Shown here piece by piece: positions 38,793-47,980 of a stretch of 64,000 bases of DNA. The translations under genes were made by a program, and so were the position numbers. Under the pieces are notes generated by a model that had not been told where the DNA came from, did no database searches, and saw nothing but the letters and a program-made list of their open reading frames with translations. This DNA is from Lactarius indigo (Eukaryota > Basidiomycota > Agaricomycetes > Russulales > Russulaceae), in NCBI GenBank assembly GCA_025766275.1, contig JAFKAC010000023.1, forward strand, positions 682,001 through 746,000. Direction: 5' to 3'. How positions within the stretch are numbered: position 1 is the first letter of the stretch; every line of letters begins with the position of its first letter.

Positions 38793-39229
38793 AGAAACGA
38801 AACGACAAGAGCACGGAAAAAGGAGACATGGTTACACGATCCCGAATCCCACACCCACCGCAACCTCCCCCCATTCATCCACCCTTCACCAACCTATCCC
38901 CACGACTCGCCAGACCCAGCGGGCCCACTCAAGACATGCTGAGCAAAGCGGAAGATGTAGGAGCAAGCCCCATACACGCCAACAAGACCACACAAGATCC
39001 ACATCACGGCTCGCACCTCACGCCAAGGTGGAATACCGCCCCTCTTTACTCAACACTTGACGGGAAGCCAAGCCACTCCCAACCGGGAGTGGGGGGGACT
39101 TACGATACACAGACCCTCACGGATGCATACTTCATATCTGTATTAGACACTTAGACTCGTGCTACATAGGGTAGTAGGCCCCAAGGTGCACATAAATGGA
39201 TTCAAAAAAAAAAAAAAAAAAAAAAAAAA
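38793..39229 (+). other. LINE 3' UTR and poly(A) tail
   Basis: About 410 bp of non-coding sequence after the ORF2 stop, then 26 adenines at 39204-39229. Frames open by chance here are Pro/His/Thr-rich and have no support. The tail abuts A3 sequence directly (tcctctcgaac), marking the target-primed junction. Confidence 0.85.
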
Positions 39230-39546
39230 TCCTCTCGAACATGTTAGCTCACTCCAACTGGTAAATACAGTCCCTTTTGTCGTCCCTCGCCGACAGCCGC
39301 ATGGCCTGAAGTTGGCAGATGTGAGCAGCGAGCCGCTCTTCTTCGTACACGGCCGCCCGGTAATGCGTCACCTCTGCAGTCAGGGACTCATCCCCGATGC
39401 GGTTCAGCGTGCGGTCCGTAATCTTGTCGGAAGCGAGGATGACTAAGTCCTCGTGGGCGATGAAGGCGCGTCCCGCGGCCAATAACATCGGGAAGGCGTA
39501 AAGGGGTTTGCCGTAAAGATGGGGGGAGCCAGGAATGAGCCCCAGT
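39230..39546 (-). pseudogene. A3 C-terminal module, end part
   Basis: In element sense: AGRAFIAHEDLVILASDK, RIGDESLTAEVTHYRAA, ICQLQAMRLSARDDKRDCI, then the LINE junction after a codon string for MFERG. It is the terminal helical part of ORF3 as in A2 (36225-36480). It joins the rest of ORF3 at 47981 once B1 (duplication ccagt) is removed. Confidence 0.85.
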
Positions 39547-40055
39547 TGTTACGGTACGGACTTAATGACTCATTACATACGACTCATGACCGGTTATGAC
39601 TACGGTCCGGTATCAGCATTAGTCATGGACTCTTACATCGTATCAGTCAGCATAGCAGTTCGCATGTGATTATGACTCATGCATGACTCATTCCTAGGAT
39701 AGTTGTACTAGGGTTCGAGCTAGTTACGCTATTGGTTACCGATCATTCTAGCGGCGCTTTAAAGCCCGCGCGTATTTGTATAAGTAGTCGACTCGGAAGA
39801 CCAAGAGTCCCCATCTTGGTCTTCTTCAATCCACCTTCTTGACTCGTCTTGTCTACCTTAGTCTTCGACTAAGTGTACCTCTGCTTCTATCCACCAAGGG
39901 ATAGTACTCTCCCATCTTTAAGCTGCAGCGTGTGCACGAGTGCCCCTGTTCAGCTCGCGTTGGGTTGACACGTGGTCCCCATTCGCTTATCCTTCGCTAA
40001 GTCGATTACGCCTTTCTCGAAGTCCAAGTCGGACTGACGCCGGTGGAGCGTAACA
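39547..40055 (+). repeat. B1 5' LTR
   Basis: 509 bp, TGTTACGGTACGG...GGAGCGTAACA, with TATAAGT at 39779 and the aagaccaagag/atcttggtctt hairpin. Confidence 0.95.
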
Positions 40056-40068
40056 TTAAGACCAAGAT
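39779..40068 (+). promoter_or_regulatory. B1 TATA box, self-primer and PBS
   Basis: TATAAGT starts at 39779; ATCTTGGTCTT starts 34 nt later (39813-39823); PBS AAGACCAAGAT is at 40058-40068, 2 nt after the LTR. The LTR of this family is otherwise diverged from family A, yet primer, PBS and spacing are kept. Confidence 0.75.
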
Positions 40069-40075
40069 CCTCATC

Positions 40076-41597
40076 GTGGCGTACTCGACCAGAGACCAGT
40101 GGACGTCTTTCCGTCCCTATCACATCGAACGACGAGGAGATCGCAACGTACCAACAAGATTCTTGGGAGCGGCTCAGTGGAGAGAACGAGGAGAAGATAC
40201 TGGATACTTTGTCGAGTTTAACGGTCCTAACCGTTTTCGACCCGTTGAGTTCAATTTCGAACACCTCTGTTGGACCGAGGTTACTTGGAACCCCATAGAT
40301 CATCGCTGGGACATCGTACGACCAGCAGGAAGAAACTATAACTGCGATATCGACGTACGGGAACTCAACAGCCGCGCAGACTACGGTCCCATTGACGGAC
40401 AAGCACAAGAACACACAGACGAAGGAATTAGCGGAGAAGAAGCTTCCGATAGTCAGCAATCCCCAAGCAGAGGGAATACACCCGCAGAAGACGCCAGCCT
40501 TGGAGCCATTGGCGATCACATCATACAGCGAACTGAGTCCCTTACTATTCATCAACCAGAACCAGAAACGATTCACGTTCACAGTCCAGCAGTCGCAATG
40601 GCAACTGCCACTATTACCCAAGAAGAATTCCAACTCACCACCGAAGCAAGAGATCAAATCGCCCGAGAAGAACAAAGGCGCATCGCAGAAGAATCCCGAG
40701 CAAACTTAGCTCCTATCAACCCTTACACGGGTCATCGGATGACTGATGATGACGTAGCAATCCACCGTGCCATTGGGCCCGACGTAGCTGACCCTCCCAG
40801 TGGAGGAGGCGGACCCCCTGGCGGACTACCAGGAGGAGGAGGAGAAAGACCCCCTTCCGGAGGTCCCGGATTTGGAGGATTCCCCGGAGGATTCCCAGGA
40901 GGGCCACCGGGAGGAGGACCACCAGGAGGAGGATTACCAGGTGCAGGTCCTATTATTCCTCCTCCCAGTAACAAATTAGCAGGCGAAGCACCCACAGTAT
41001 TTGACGGAGAACGCGCTAAAGTTGAAGCGTTTCTCACTCAGTGGCATGTCTACTGGGGCATGAATGCAGACGAAGGCATAATGGCCACACCCTACCGAAG
41101 AGCCCTACTCTTTCTATCCTATATCAAGGGCGTCAATGTCAGCGAATGGGTACTAGCAATGCTCACCTGGCTTAATGGCCAGATACAAGCTGGTATACCC
41201 CGCACTAGTGAAGGACTATGGAATGAAGTCACGCGCAGCTTCATGCAGCGTTTCCGCAACACGATGGAGCAAGAGCAAGCTCAGTACGAGCTCAAGAAAG
41301 GAGTCAAAATGATCGGGGGCAATCTAGATGAGTATTGCACTCAATTCGAACAGTTAATACGCCGCGCTCAGTACAGACTCGACGATCCGCAAACGCTCGA
41401 TCTATTTGCAAGCGGACTACCAAAGGACCTATACGAAAAGGTCTACACTCTCGATAACCCCCGCAACTACCGCGAGTGGAAAGAAGCAGCTACCACTCGT
41501 CAACAGCAATATCTCCACCTTAAAGCGGTACTGAACAAGGGAGTTCCCTCCGGGCAAGGGCAAGGAAGGCAACGACAACAACGACAGTGGCAGGGAC
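40076..41597 (+). pseudogene. gag: B1 gag 5' part
   Basis: Open from GTG 40076 (VAYSTRDQWTSFRPYHIE) with A at -3 and G at +4. Upstream the frame is open to a TAA at 39998 but holds no ATG. It has the N-terminal module (YFVEFNGPNRFRPVEFNF), linker, Gly/Pro tract (near 40790-40960) and capsid-like region (KVEAFLTQWHVYWGMNADEG, RALLFLSYIKGVNVSEW). It is interrupted at 41597 by a solo LTR and resumes at 42290. Without that LTR the frame reads QRQWQG then PPRSSWQPRN, as in B2. Confidence 0.88.
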
Positions 41598-42284
41598 TGT
41601 CACGAACCTATAACCCGGTCGTGACCCAAGGGCGCTTAGGACCGGTCCGCGACGGCCCGGTCTTATGTAATCACCTTCCTAAAGGGGAATTCCGAATCGG
41701 AGTTTGAATTCTGTCCTCAAACGATCACGTGATCTGTCACGTGATCAGTCACGTCTCTCAAGCCACGTGTTGTGTACACATGTACTAATCAACAGTTGAT
41801 CGTTGATCGATCAACAAAGATAATCAACCAAGTCACCACCCCTCGGGGATTCCCGCATTGACTGCGGAATCACGCCATCCTGACGCAAGATTGCGCCATC
41901 GACTGCGGCGCAGTCGTTCTATGTTTAAACCCCTTCTGATTGGACTCTATTGTTAGATGTCTCTAGAATGTTCCTTTGCGCAGTACTGCGCAGCACCCGT
42001 GAACAGGCCCTAAGCCTGCCCTAAACCTACGCACAGACCACCCCCTGTAGTATATAAGCTGGTGCAATTCTACGGACAGTCCCTCAGACTGTCCACTTGT
42101 GACATCCTCCCTCTTGCCTCACAGCTCCTTTGAGTGCCCCGCTCATCGCGCGCCACTACTCCTCTACTGAGCCAAGAGCGAATCTTGTGTTCTTCTGTCG
42201 TCGAGCATCTCTTCTCCACACCCTCTCAGCCCCCAGTCTCTGCCTACGTCGTGACCCCCTGTCGAGTGACAGTGAGTCATCACA
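41598..42284 (+). repeat. Solo C-family LTR in B1 gag
   Basis: 687 bp, TGTCACGAACC...GTCATCACA, flanked by gggac (41593-41597 and 42285-42289). It shares with the C LTRs the TATA box (tatataa near 42052), the ggacagtc/gactgtcc hairpin with the same 34-nt spacing, and CACGTGA motifs near 41727-41750. It is diverged enough to be a subfamily. Confidence 0.93.
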
Positions 42285-42289
42285 GGGAC

Positions 42290-42735
42290 CACCAAGGAGC
42301 TCATGGCAACCCAGGAATTTACGAGACCCAAATGCCATGGATACCTCCGCTGACCGAATTCGAGGGCGACTCGCAGGAGCAGAAGATATACTCGCTCCGC
42401 GGCCCCCATACCGACCAAGGGGAGGGTTCCTCCAGAGGGGAGGAGGACGCAATAACCAAAGGCCAGTCACATGTTACAACTGTAGAAAGGACGGACACAT
42501 GGCCCGCGATTGCAGACAACCACGAGGGGAATACCAACCCCAAGCATCAAACAGTCGGTATGTCGACACCGACTATCATCAACAAGAACCAGAAGTCGCT
42601 ACCAGGGCGGTCCAAGAAGTACCCCCTCAACAGCGCGCCAGCGATTGGCTTAACGGAGTAGCTGGAGAATCGGACGACGTAAAAGACATTATCCTTCAGC
42701 AGTTATGGAAGAAGGAGGGTTTTCAGGACGCCTGA
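42290..42735 (+). pseudogene. gag: B1 gag 3' part with CCHC knuckle
   Basis: Continues gag: PRSSWQPRNLRDPNAMDTSA, RNNQRPVTCYNCRKDGHMAR with the knuckle CYNCRKDGHMARDC, and the end KKEGFQDA*. The slippery GGGTTTT is at 42717-42723 and the stem begins at 42730. Confidence 0.88.
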
Positions 42736-45700
42736 ACCCATCGGCCTGGGTGAGGGCGGTTAATTGTAACAGTGTAATCATGACTCGCTATCGTTCTATG
42801 AGAGTTCCAGTATCGATTCGCACAAGTTACGCAATGGCCGACATACGAGCACTAGTTGACTCAGGAGCAACTCATTGCTTCATGAAACCCTCCTTCGCAA
42901 AAAGGATGGGATTGGGGATCAAGCCACTCGACATTCCAAAAAAAATATGGAACATTGACAACACAGAAAACAGATCGGGGCGTATCACCCATTACACCGA
43001 TGTTGATGTCCAAACTAAAGGGATTCACAAGGAAATTCGCTTCCTTATTACAGACATTGGCAACGAAGATATTGTATTGGGCTATCCTTGGCTCGCTATT
43101 TACGATCCACACATCAAATGGTCGCAGGCGGCTATTCACGAGGATATGCTCCCTATTATCATTCGTTCAACTAATCCCTACATCAGAACAACACCAGTGG
43201 TAGCCACAACCACCGTCCAAGATGACTATGAAGTCGTACACTCTTGCGTCATCACAGACGAACAACGACAACAATTTGAAGAAGGGTGTCGAATTAGAGC
43301 TACAGCTACCGATCTAGCGATCGCGGCTCAACAATACGTTACTAAAGCTGAGTTACCACCCGAATACCGCGAATTTGAACGCCTTTTCAGTGAAGAGGCA
43401 TCAGACAGATTCCCACCAAGCAGGCCTTGGGACCACGCCATCGAATTCAAACCCGGAACGGCTGACGCAATTGATTGCAAAATATACCCTATGACTCAGG
43501 AAGAAGACAGGAAATTACGTGAATGGATCGACGAACAACTCAAGAAAGGGTATATACGACCCTCTAAATCCCCATACGCATCATCTTTCTTCTTTATTAA
43601 GAAGAAAGACGGAAAATTGCGACCCGTCCAGGATTATCGAAAGATCAACGCGGTCACCATTCGCAATCAGTATCTGCTTCCCCTCATATCCGATCTCATC
43701 ACCGACCTCAGCAACGCCCACATCTACACCAAACTTGACGTCAGATGGGGGTATAACAACATACGTATCAAAGAGGGAGATGAGGAGAAAGCGGCGTTTA
43801 AAACACGATATGGACTATTCGAACCAACGGTGATGTTCTTTGGCCTAACCAACTCCCCCGCGACGTTCCAGACTATGATGAACTTCATCTTCAGGGATGT
43901 TATCGCAAAACATGAGAAGCGGGGTACCGTCATTCGTGTCTATATGGACGACATCGGTATCGCAACAGGACTTCACCACTCACTACCGGACCACATAGAA
44001 GCTGTCAAGGACGTACTCCGCATATCCGCGGAGCACGATTTGTACTACAAACTCGAGAAATGCCTTTTCCACTCCCCGCGTATGGATTACCTGGGGGTAA
44101 TCCTTGAAAAGGGGGTGACACGCATGGACCCCGTCAAAATTTCGGGCATTAAAGACTGGCCCACGCCAACCAAAGTTAAGGACGTCCGCTCTTTCCTCGG
44201 CTTTTGCAACTTTTACCGACCCTTTATACGAGGCTTCGCAACTAAAGCACGACCCCTCAACAAACTCACGCGTAAAGACACCGAATGGCACTGGGGAACC
44301 GAAGAAGAGAAGGCGTTTCAGGACCTCAAAAACCTCGTCACCAGTGAACCTGTTCTCGCACACCCAGATCTCACGCAACAATTCGAGTTAGAAGTTGATG
44401 CATCCGGATTTGCCACTGGAGCTGTCCTCCTTCAACGTAAAGCAGACGGCAAAAGACACCCCATTGGCTATTATTCATCCACCCTCAACGAAGCCGAACG
44501 AAATTACGATATCTACGACCTCGAACTCCTAGCGATTGTCAAAGCTTTCCGCCATTGGAGACCCCTTTTAGCAGGCTCCCCTCACAAGGTCAAAGTATTC
44601 TCCGATCACCTCAACCTACAATACTGGAAATCGCCACAAAAGATTAGCAGACGCGTAGCCAGGGAAGTACTCGAACTCTCCGAATACGACTTCGAAATTC
44701 ACCACATTAAGGGAACTTCCAATGGACGCGCTGATGCCTTATCGCGAAGACCAGACTACGACCAAGGGGAAAACGATAACGAAGGAATCACAGTGTTACC
44801 CGAAAGCGTCTTCGCACGCGCTACCGTGCTAGAGGAACCGCGACATTCACATTGGAGACCTGAGATTTTACCAGTCGAAATGACCCCGGAACATCCAATT
44901 TACGAACAAGACATAGCTAAGTTAAAGCCTTGGGTGGATGCTCACAAACTAAAAGACATCGAAGGGACGTGGTACAAAGATGGACGCCGAGTGGTCACCG
45001 GTGGCATTCATGACAAGCGTACCATCATCGCCGCCCATCATGATTCCCCTGTCTATGGTCACCCTGGTATCAAACGCACCCTCCAACTTACCGAACGACA
45101 CTATTGGTGGCCACAAATGAAGAATGATGTCCAAGACTATGTCAAAGGTTGCGCAGAATGTCAACGACATAAAGTTAACCTTCGCCCCATCAGGGCGCCT
45201 TTACAACCTATCTACCCCAAACCAGAAGCCCTGCCATTTGAGACTGTTGCAGTGGACTTTATTACTAAACTTCCCGTCTCTCGTGGTTATGATTCTATCT
45301 TGACGATAACAGATCACGATTGTACTAAGGCCGCCGTCTTCATCCCTTGTAACGAGGAGATAACGGCTGAAGGAATGGCTGCCTTGTACGTTTCCCACGT
45401 CTTCCCACGATTCGGACTCCCCTCGCGTGTAATCAGTGACCGGGATCCCCGCTTTGCATCAAAATTTATGCGGGAGATATGCAAAATTCTTGGCATCAGC
45501 CAAAACATATCAACCGCTTATCATCCCAGAACCGACGGCCAATCAGAACGAACGAATCAATGGCTAGAACAATACCTTCGCTTCTGGGTAAACGAGCGGC
45601 AGGATGACTGGGTTCGTTATCTACCAATGGCGGAATTTACGCATAACAATTGGCCCAATGAGACCACGCGGGAGTCCCCCTTTTTCCTCTTATCAGGGTT

Positions 45701-46961
45701 CAACCCTCGCGCTGATTGGACCAATAGGCCTTCCCCCATTCCACAAGTATCGTTAAGACTAGACCAATTCAAACAGGCAAGACAGCGTGCCTTCTCCTGT
45801 ATGCTCCGGGCGCAAAAGTCATGGGTCAAGCATAAAGATACGCCCAAATTCAAAGAAGGAGACCTCGTGTGGCTTGAGGGACGCCACTTACGCACACACC
45901 AGCCAACCGCAAAACTAGTAGCCAAACGACATGGACCGTTTAAGGTCATCCAGGTGATGTCCCCTGTCAACTATCGCCTAGAACTTCCCACGCAGTGGAG
46001 CATCCACGACGTCTTCCATATAGACCTTCTCACGCCTTATCGCGAGACTCCCACACATGGACCGAACTATCAGCGCCCACCACCTGATTTGGTCGATAAC
46101 GAAGAAGAATACGAAGTCGAGAAGATTCTGGACTCTCGGCGATTTGGCAGAAAACGCCGGCTCCAATACCTTGTCAAATGGAAGGGCTATCCGGACTCAG
46201 ACAATCAATGGATAGATAAGGATGACGTATTTGCCGATGAAGCCGTTCGGGAATTCAAACATTCCAACCCCGACAGAGAAACGCATATAAGGATGACCTC
46301 CTGTCGTGATAAGTCCCCATCTCCCATTCACTCCATGTCCTCTACTCGACGCAATGACCAGCTCGCACTCCTCTCTACCCTTGTCAACGACTCCTCCGCC
46401 ACACTTGTCGACCCCGACTCCACTGACAACACCGCAACCACTAGAACTACGGGAGGAGACCGTCCCTCCGTGCAGCATGAGGAAGACGGCCCTATCACTA
46501 GTGAAGAATTGCACCAGACACTGCAACGATTCCCTGTGCCCGTACAGGGAACTCTCGACGACGATCCAGCAACAACTCAACCAGCACCTCCGCCAATGTA
46601 CGCCCTTACAAACCCCGACACCGGCGAGCCCGAAGTCTTCCTCACAGAAGACGAGCTCTTTCGGCTTCAAGCAGCTGTCCCGCGCGGTGAAGCCGCCCAA
46701 CGCCATAGAGAAGTACGAACAGGAATGGAAGGAGACGGCGGCGCAGTGGCAGCGGGAGCAACTGCATATCGCCGCCTGCCGACGCCGAATGATGAAGGAA
46801 CGGAGGGAGTATTGGACGAAGATGAGGATGAAGACGAGCTTAGAGACCATTACCCCATCAGCGGGGGGGCCTCTACACAGAGGACGAGTCGCCGTGGCAC
46901 AAGCGGCTCGTTATACACCAATGGGCGAACGAGACCCCGCAATCAGGGCCGTCGTCCCTGA
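42705..46961 (+). CDS. pol: B1 Pol polyprotein, frame-shifted near the C-terminus
   Basis: -1-frame Pol, 1418 codons. Protease ALVDSGATHCFM; RT with SPYASSFFFIKKKDG and VYMDDIGIAT (near 43950); RNase H LEVDASGFATGAV, FSDHLNLQYW, RADALSRR; HHCC (HHDSPVYGHPG, CAECQRHK). Integrase VDFITKLPVS, VISDRDPRFASK, GQSERTNQW; KRHGPFKV; chromodomain YEVEKILDSRRFG and YLVKWKGYPDSDNQW (46100-46230). All catalytic residues are kept. The post-chromodomain part reads normally to DHYPIS near 46860, where a 68-bp deletion relative to B2 throws it out of frame; the last 30 or so residues are aberrant. Confidence 0.92.
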   Translation: MEEGGFSGRLNPSAWVRAVNCNSVIMTRYRSMRVPVSIRTSYAMADIRALVDSGATHCFMKPSFAKRMGLGIKPLDIPKKIWNIDNTENRSGRITHYTDVDVQTKGIHKEIRFLITDIGNEDIVLGYPWLAIYDPHIKWSQAAIHEDMLPIIIRSTNPYIRTTPVVATTTVQDDYEVVHSCVITDEQRQQFEEGCRIRATATDLAIAAQQYVTKAELPPEYREFERLFSEEASDRFPPSRPWDHAIEFKPGTADAIDCKIYPMTQEEDRKLREWIDEQLKKGYIRPSKSPYASSFFFIKKKDGKLRPVQDYRKINAVTIRNQYLLPLISDLITDLSNAHIYTKLDVRWGYNNIRIKEGDEEKAAFKTRYGLFEPTVMFFGLTNSPATFQTMMNFIFRDVIAKHEKRGTVIRVYMDDIGIATGLHHSLPDHIEAVKDVLRISAEHDLYYKLEKCLFHSPRMDYLGVILEKGVTRMDPVKISGIKDWPTPTKVKDVRSFLGFCNFYRPFIRGFATKARPLNKLTRKDTEWHWGTEEEKAFQDLKNLVTSEPVLAHPDLTQQFELEVDASGFATGAVLLQRKADGKRHPIGYYSSTLNEAERNYDIYDLELLAIVKAFRHWRPLLAGSPHKVKVFSDHLNLQYWKSPQKISRRVAREVLELSEYDFEIHHIKGTSNGRADALSRRPDYDQGENDNEGITVLPESVFARATVLEEPRHSHWRPEILPVEMTPEHPIYEQDIAKLKPWVDAHKLKDIEGTWYKDGRRVVTGGIHDKRTIIAAHHDSPVYGHPGIKRTLQLTERHYWWPQMKNDVQDYVKGCAECQRHKVNLRPIRAPLQPIYPKPEALPFETVAVDFITKLPVSRGYDSILTITDHDCTKAAVFIPCNEEITAEGMAALYVSHVFPRFGLPSRVISDRDPRFASKFMREICKILGISQNISTAYHPRTDGQSERTNQWLEQYLRFWVNERQDDWVRYLPMAEFTHNNWPNETTRESPFFLLSGFNPRADWTNRPSPIPQVSLRLDQFKQARQRAFSCMLRAQKSWVKHKDTPKFKEGDLVWLEGRHLRTHQPTAKLVAKRHGPFKVIQVMSPVNYRLELPTQWSIHDVFHIDLLTPYRETPTHGPNYQRPPPDLVDNEEEYEVEKILDSRRFGRKRRLQYLVKWKGYPDSDNQWIDKDDVFADEAVREFKHSNPDRETHIRMTSCRDKSPSPIHSMSSTRRNDQLALLSTLVNDSSATLVDPDSTDNTATTRTTGGDRPSVQHEEDGPITSEELHQTLQRFPVPVQGTLDDDPATTQPAPPPMYALTNPDTGEPEVFLTEDELFRLQAAVPRGEAAQRHREVRTGMEGDGGAVAAGATAYRRLPTPNDEGTEGVLDEDEDEDELRDHYPISGGASTQRTSRRGTSGSLYTNGRTRPRNQGRRP
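42717..42757 (+). other. B1 gag-pol -1 frameshift signal
   Basis: GGGTTTT (42717-42723) in gag phase, a 6-nt spacer, then the stem-loop gcctgaaccca...tgggtgagggc (42730-42757). The upstream GGGAAAA of A and D is absent here, pointing to GGGTTTT as the working site. Confidence 0.78.
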
Positions 46962-47439
46962 GGGGTTCCGGGTCAATCGAGGACCCGATTACATTCCGTT
47001 CCCGATCAAACTCCCCAACGGACCGACGATACAAGCCTCCCACGTACAGGTTATCCGAGGAGGAGACCCCTTCGTACTCGGATTAGCTCCGGGATCGGGC
47101 TTCCTTTACGGTAAACCCCTTTACGCCACTCCCCATCTCCCCAAGAACAACCGCACATTCATCCCACACGAGGAGTATTTCATGCTCCGCGATCGACACC
47201 CCACCGACTTGCTGCTTATGCGCATAGGGGATGTCACCCTCATCCAAGAACTGCGCCGGTTCCGGCAGTTTGCGTTTGCCGAGGACCAATTAGAGAAGAG
47301 GATCCGGCAATTACAGCTGGAGAGGCAGCTCGTGGTTGACGACAAAAAGGACAGTCTTTATCGACTCGAGCGTGCTAACATATTAGTGCGAATGGAGGAC
47401 GAAGCGGAGAAAATGAGACAGGAATCAGTGGCGGACTAG
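46306..47439 (+). CDS. B1 +1-frame ORF fused to C-terminal module
   Basis: A 377-codon open frame. Its first half is the B version of the overlapping +1 ORF (KYEQEWKETAAQWQREQL, RRRMMKERREYWTKM). At the 68-bp deletion (about 46860) it runs straight into the conserved module (GGPLHRGRVAVAQAARYTPM, VPEGFRVNRGPDYIPFPI, SHVQVIRGGDPFVLGL, LYGKPLYA, RIRQLQLERQL). In B2 these two parts are in different frames. It is a fusion by microhomology deletion or, less likely, a copy of a spliced RNA. Confidence 0.5.
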   Translation: MISPHLPFTPCPLLDAMTSSHSSLPLSTTPPPHLSTPTPLTTPQPLELREETVPPCSMRKTALSLVKNCTRHCNDSLCPYRELSTTIQQQLNQHLRQCTPLQTPTPASPKSSSQKTSSFGFKQLSRAVKPPNAIEKYEQEWKETAAQWQREQLHIAACRRRMMKERREYWTKMRMKTSLETITPSAGGPLHRGRVAVAQAARYTPMGERDPAIRAVVPEGFRVNRGPDYIPFPIKLPNGPTIQASHVQVIRGGDPFVLGLAPGSGFLYGKPLYATPHLPKNNRTFIPHEEYFMLRDRHPTDLLLMRIGDVTLIQELRRFRQFAFAEDQLEKRIRQLQLERQLVVDDKKDSLYRLERANILVRMEDEAEKMRQESVAD

Positions 47440-47471
47440 TGAGGTGGGCCTCACTCCTGAAAAGGGGGTGA

Positions 47472-47980
47472 TGTTACGGTACGGACTTAATGACTCATTA
47501 CATACGACTCATGACCGGTTATGACTACGGTCCGGTATCAGCATTAGTCATGGACTCTTACATCGTATCAGTCAGCATAGCAGTTCGCATGTGATTATGA
47601 CTCATGCATGACTCATTCCTAGGATAGTTGTACTAGGGTTCGAGCTAGTTACGCTATTGGTTACCGATCGTTCTAGCGGCGCTTTAAAGCCCGCGCGTAT
47701 TTGTATAAGTAGTCGACTCGGAAGACCAAGAGTCCCCATCTTGGTCTTCTTCAATCCACCTTCTTGACTCGTCTTGTCTACCTTAGTCTTCGACTAAGTG
47801 TACCTCTGCTTCTATCCACCAAGGGATAGTACTCTCCCATCTTTAAGCTGCAGCGTGTGCACGAGTGCCCCTGTTCAGCTCGCGTTGGGTTGACACGTGG
47901 TCCCCATTCGCTTATCCTTCGCTAAGTCGATTACGCCTTTCTCGAAGTCCAAGTCGGACTGACGCCGGTGGAGCGTAACA
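47472..47980 (+). repeat. B1 3' LTR
   Basis: 509 bp, preceded by the purine tract gaaaagggggtga (47459-47471), followed by the ccagt duplicate. Confidence 0.95.

Larger units (their letters stand above)
25797..39229 (+). mobile_element. Tad1/I-like LINE, 5'-truncated, split by A2
   Basis: Non-LTR retrotransposon with ORF1 (zinc knuckles), ORF2 (endonuclease, RT, RNase H, Cys-rich end), a 3' UTR and a 26-A tail. A2 lies in ORF2 at 29334-37015 with duplication gtcac. The 5' end is cut exactly at a C LTR terminus with ORF1 already open. The 3' tail abuts A3 C-terminal sequence at 39230, in antisense to A3. Confidence 0.92.
39547..47980 (+). mobile_element. Ty3/gypsy chromovirus B1
   Basis: Full family-B element inserted in the A3 C-terminal module: LTRs 39547-40055 and 47472-47980 (509 bp each, one difference seen by eye: 39745 a, 47670 g, a CpG transition), duplication ccagt at 39542-39546 and 47981-47985. 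Gag is split by a solo C LTR, and the C-terminal module carries a 68-bp deletion relative to B2. Pol enzymatic domains are intact. Confidence 0.95.

Noticed and set aside
38615..39154. 179-codon ORF spanning the LINE ORF2 end and 3' UTR
   Set aside because: Overlaps ORF2 out of frame, and its tail is low-complexity Pro/His/Thr; better explained as chance.
40043..40075. N-terminal extension of B1 Gag into the LTR
   Set aside because: The added residues come from LTR and PBS sequence and are not conserved in A or D; the shared protein begins at GTG 40076.
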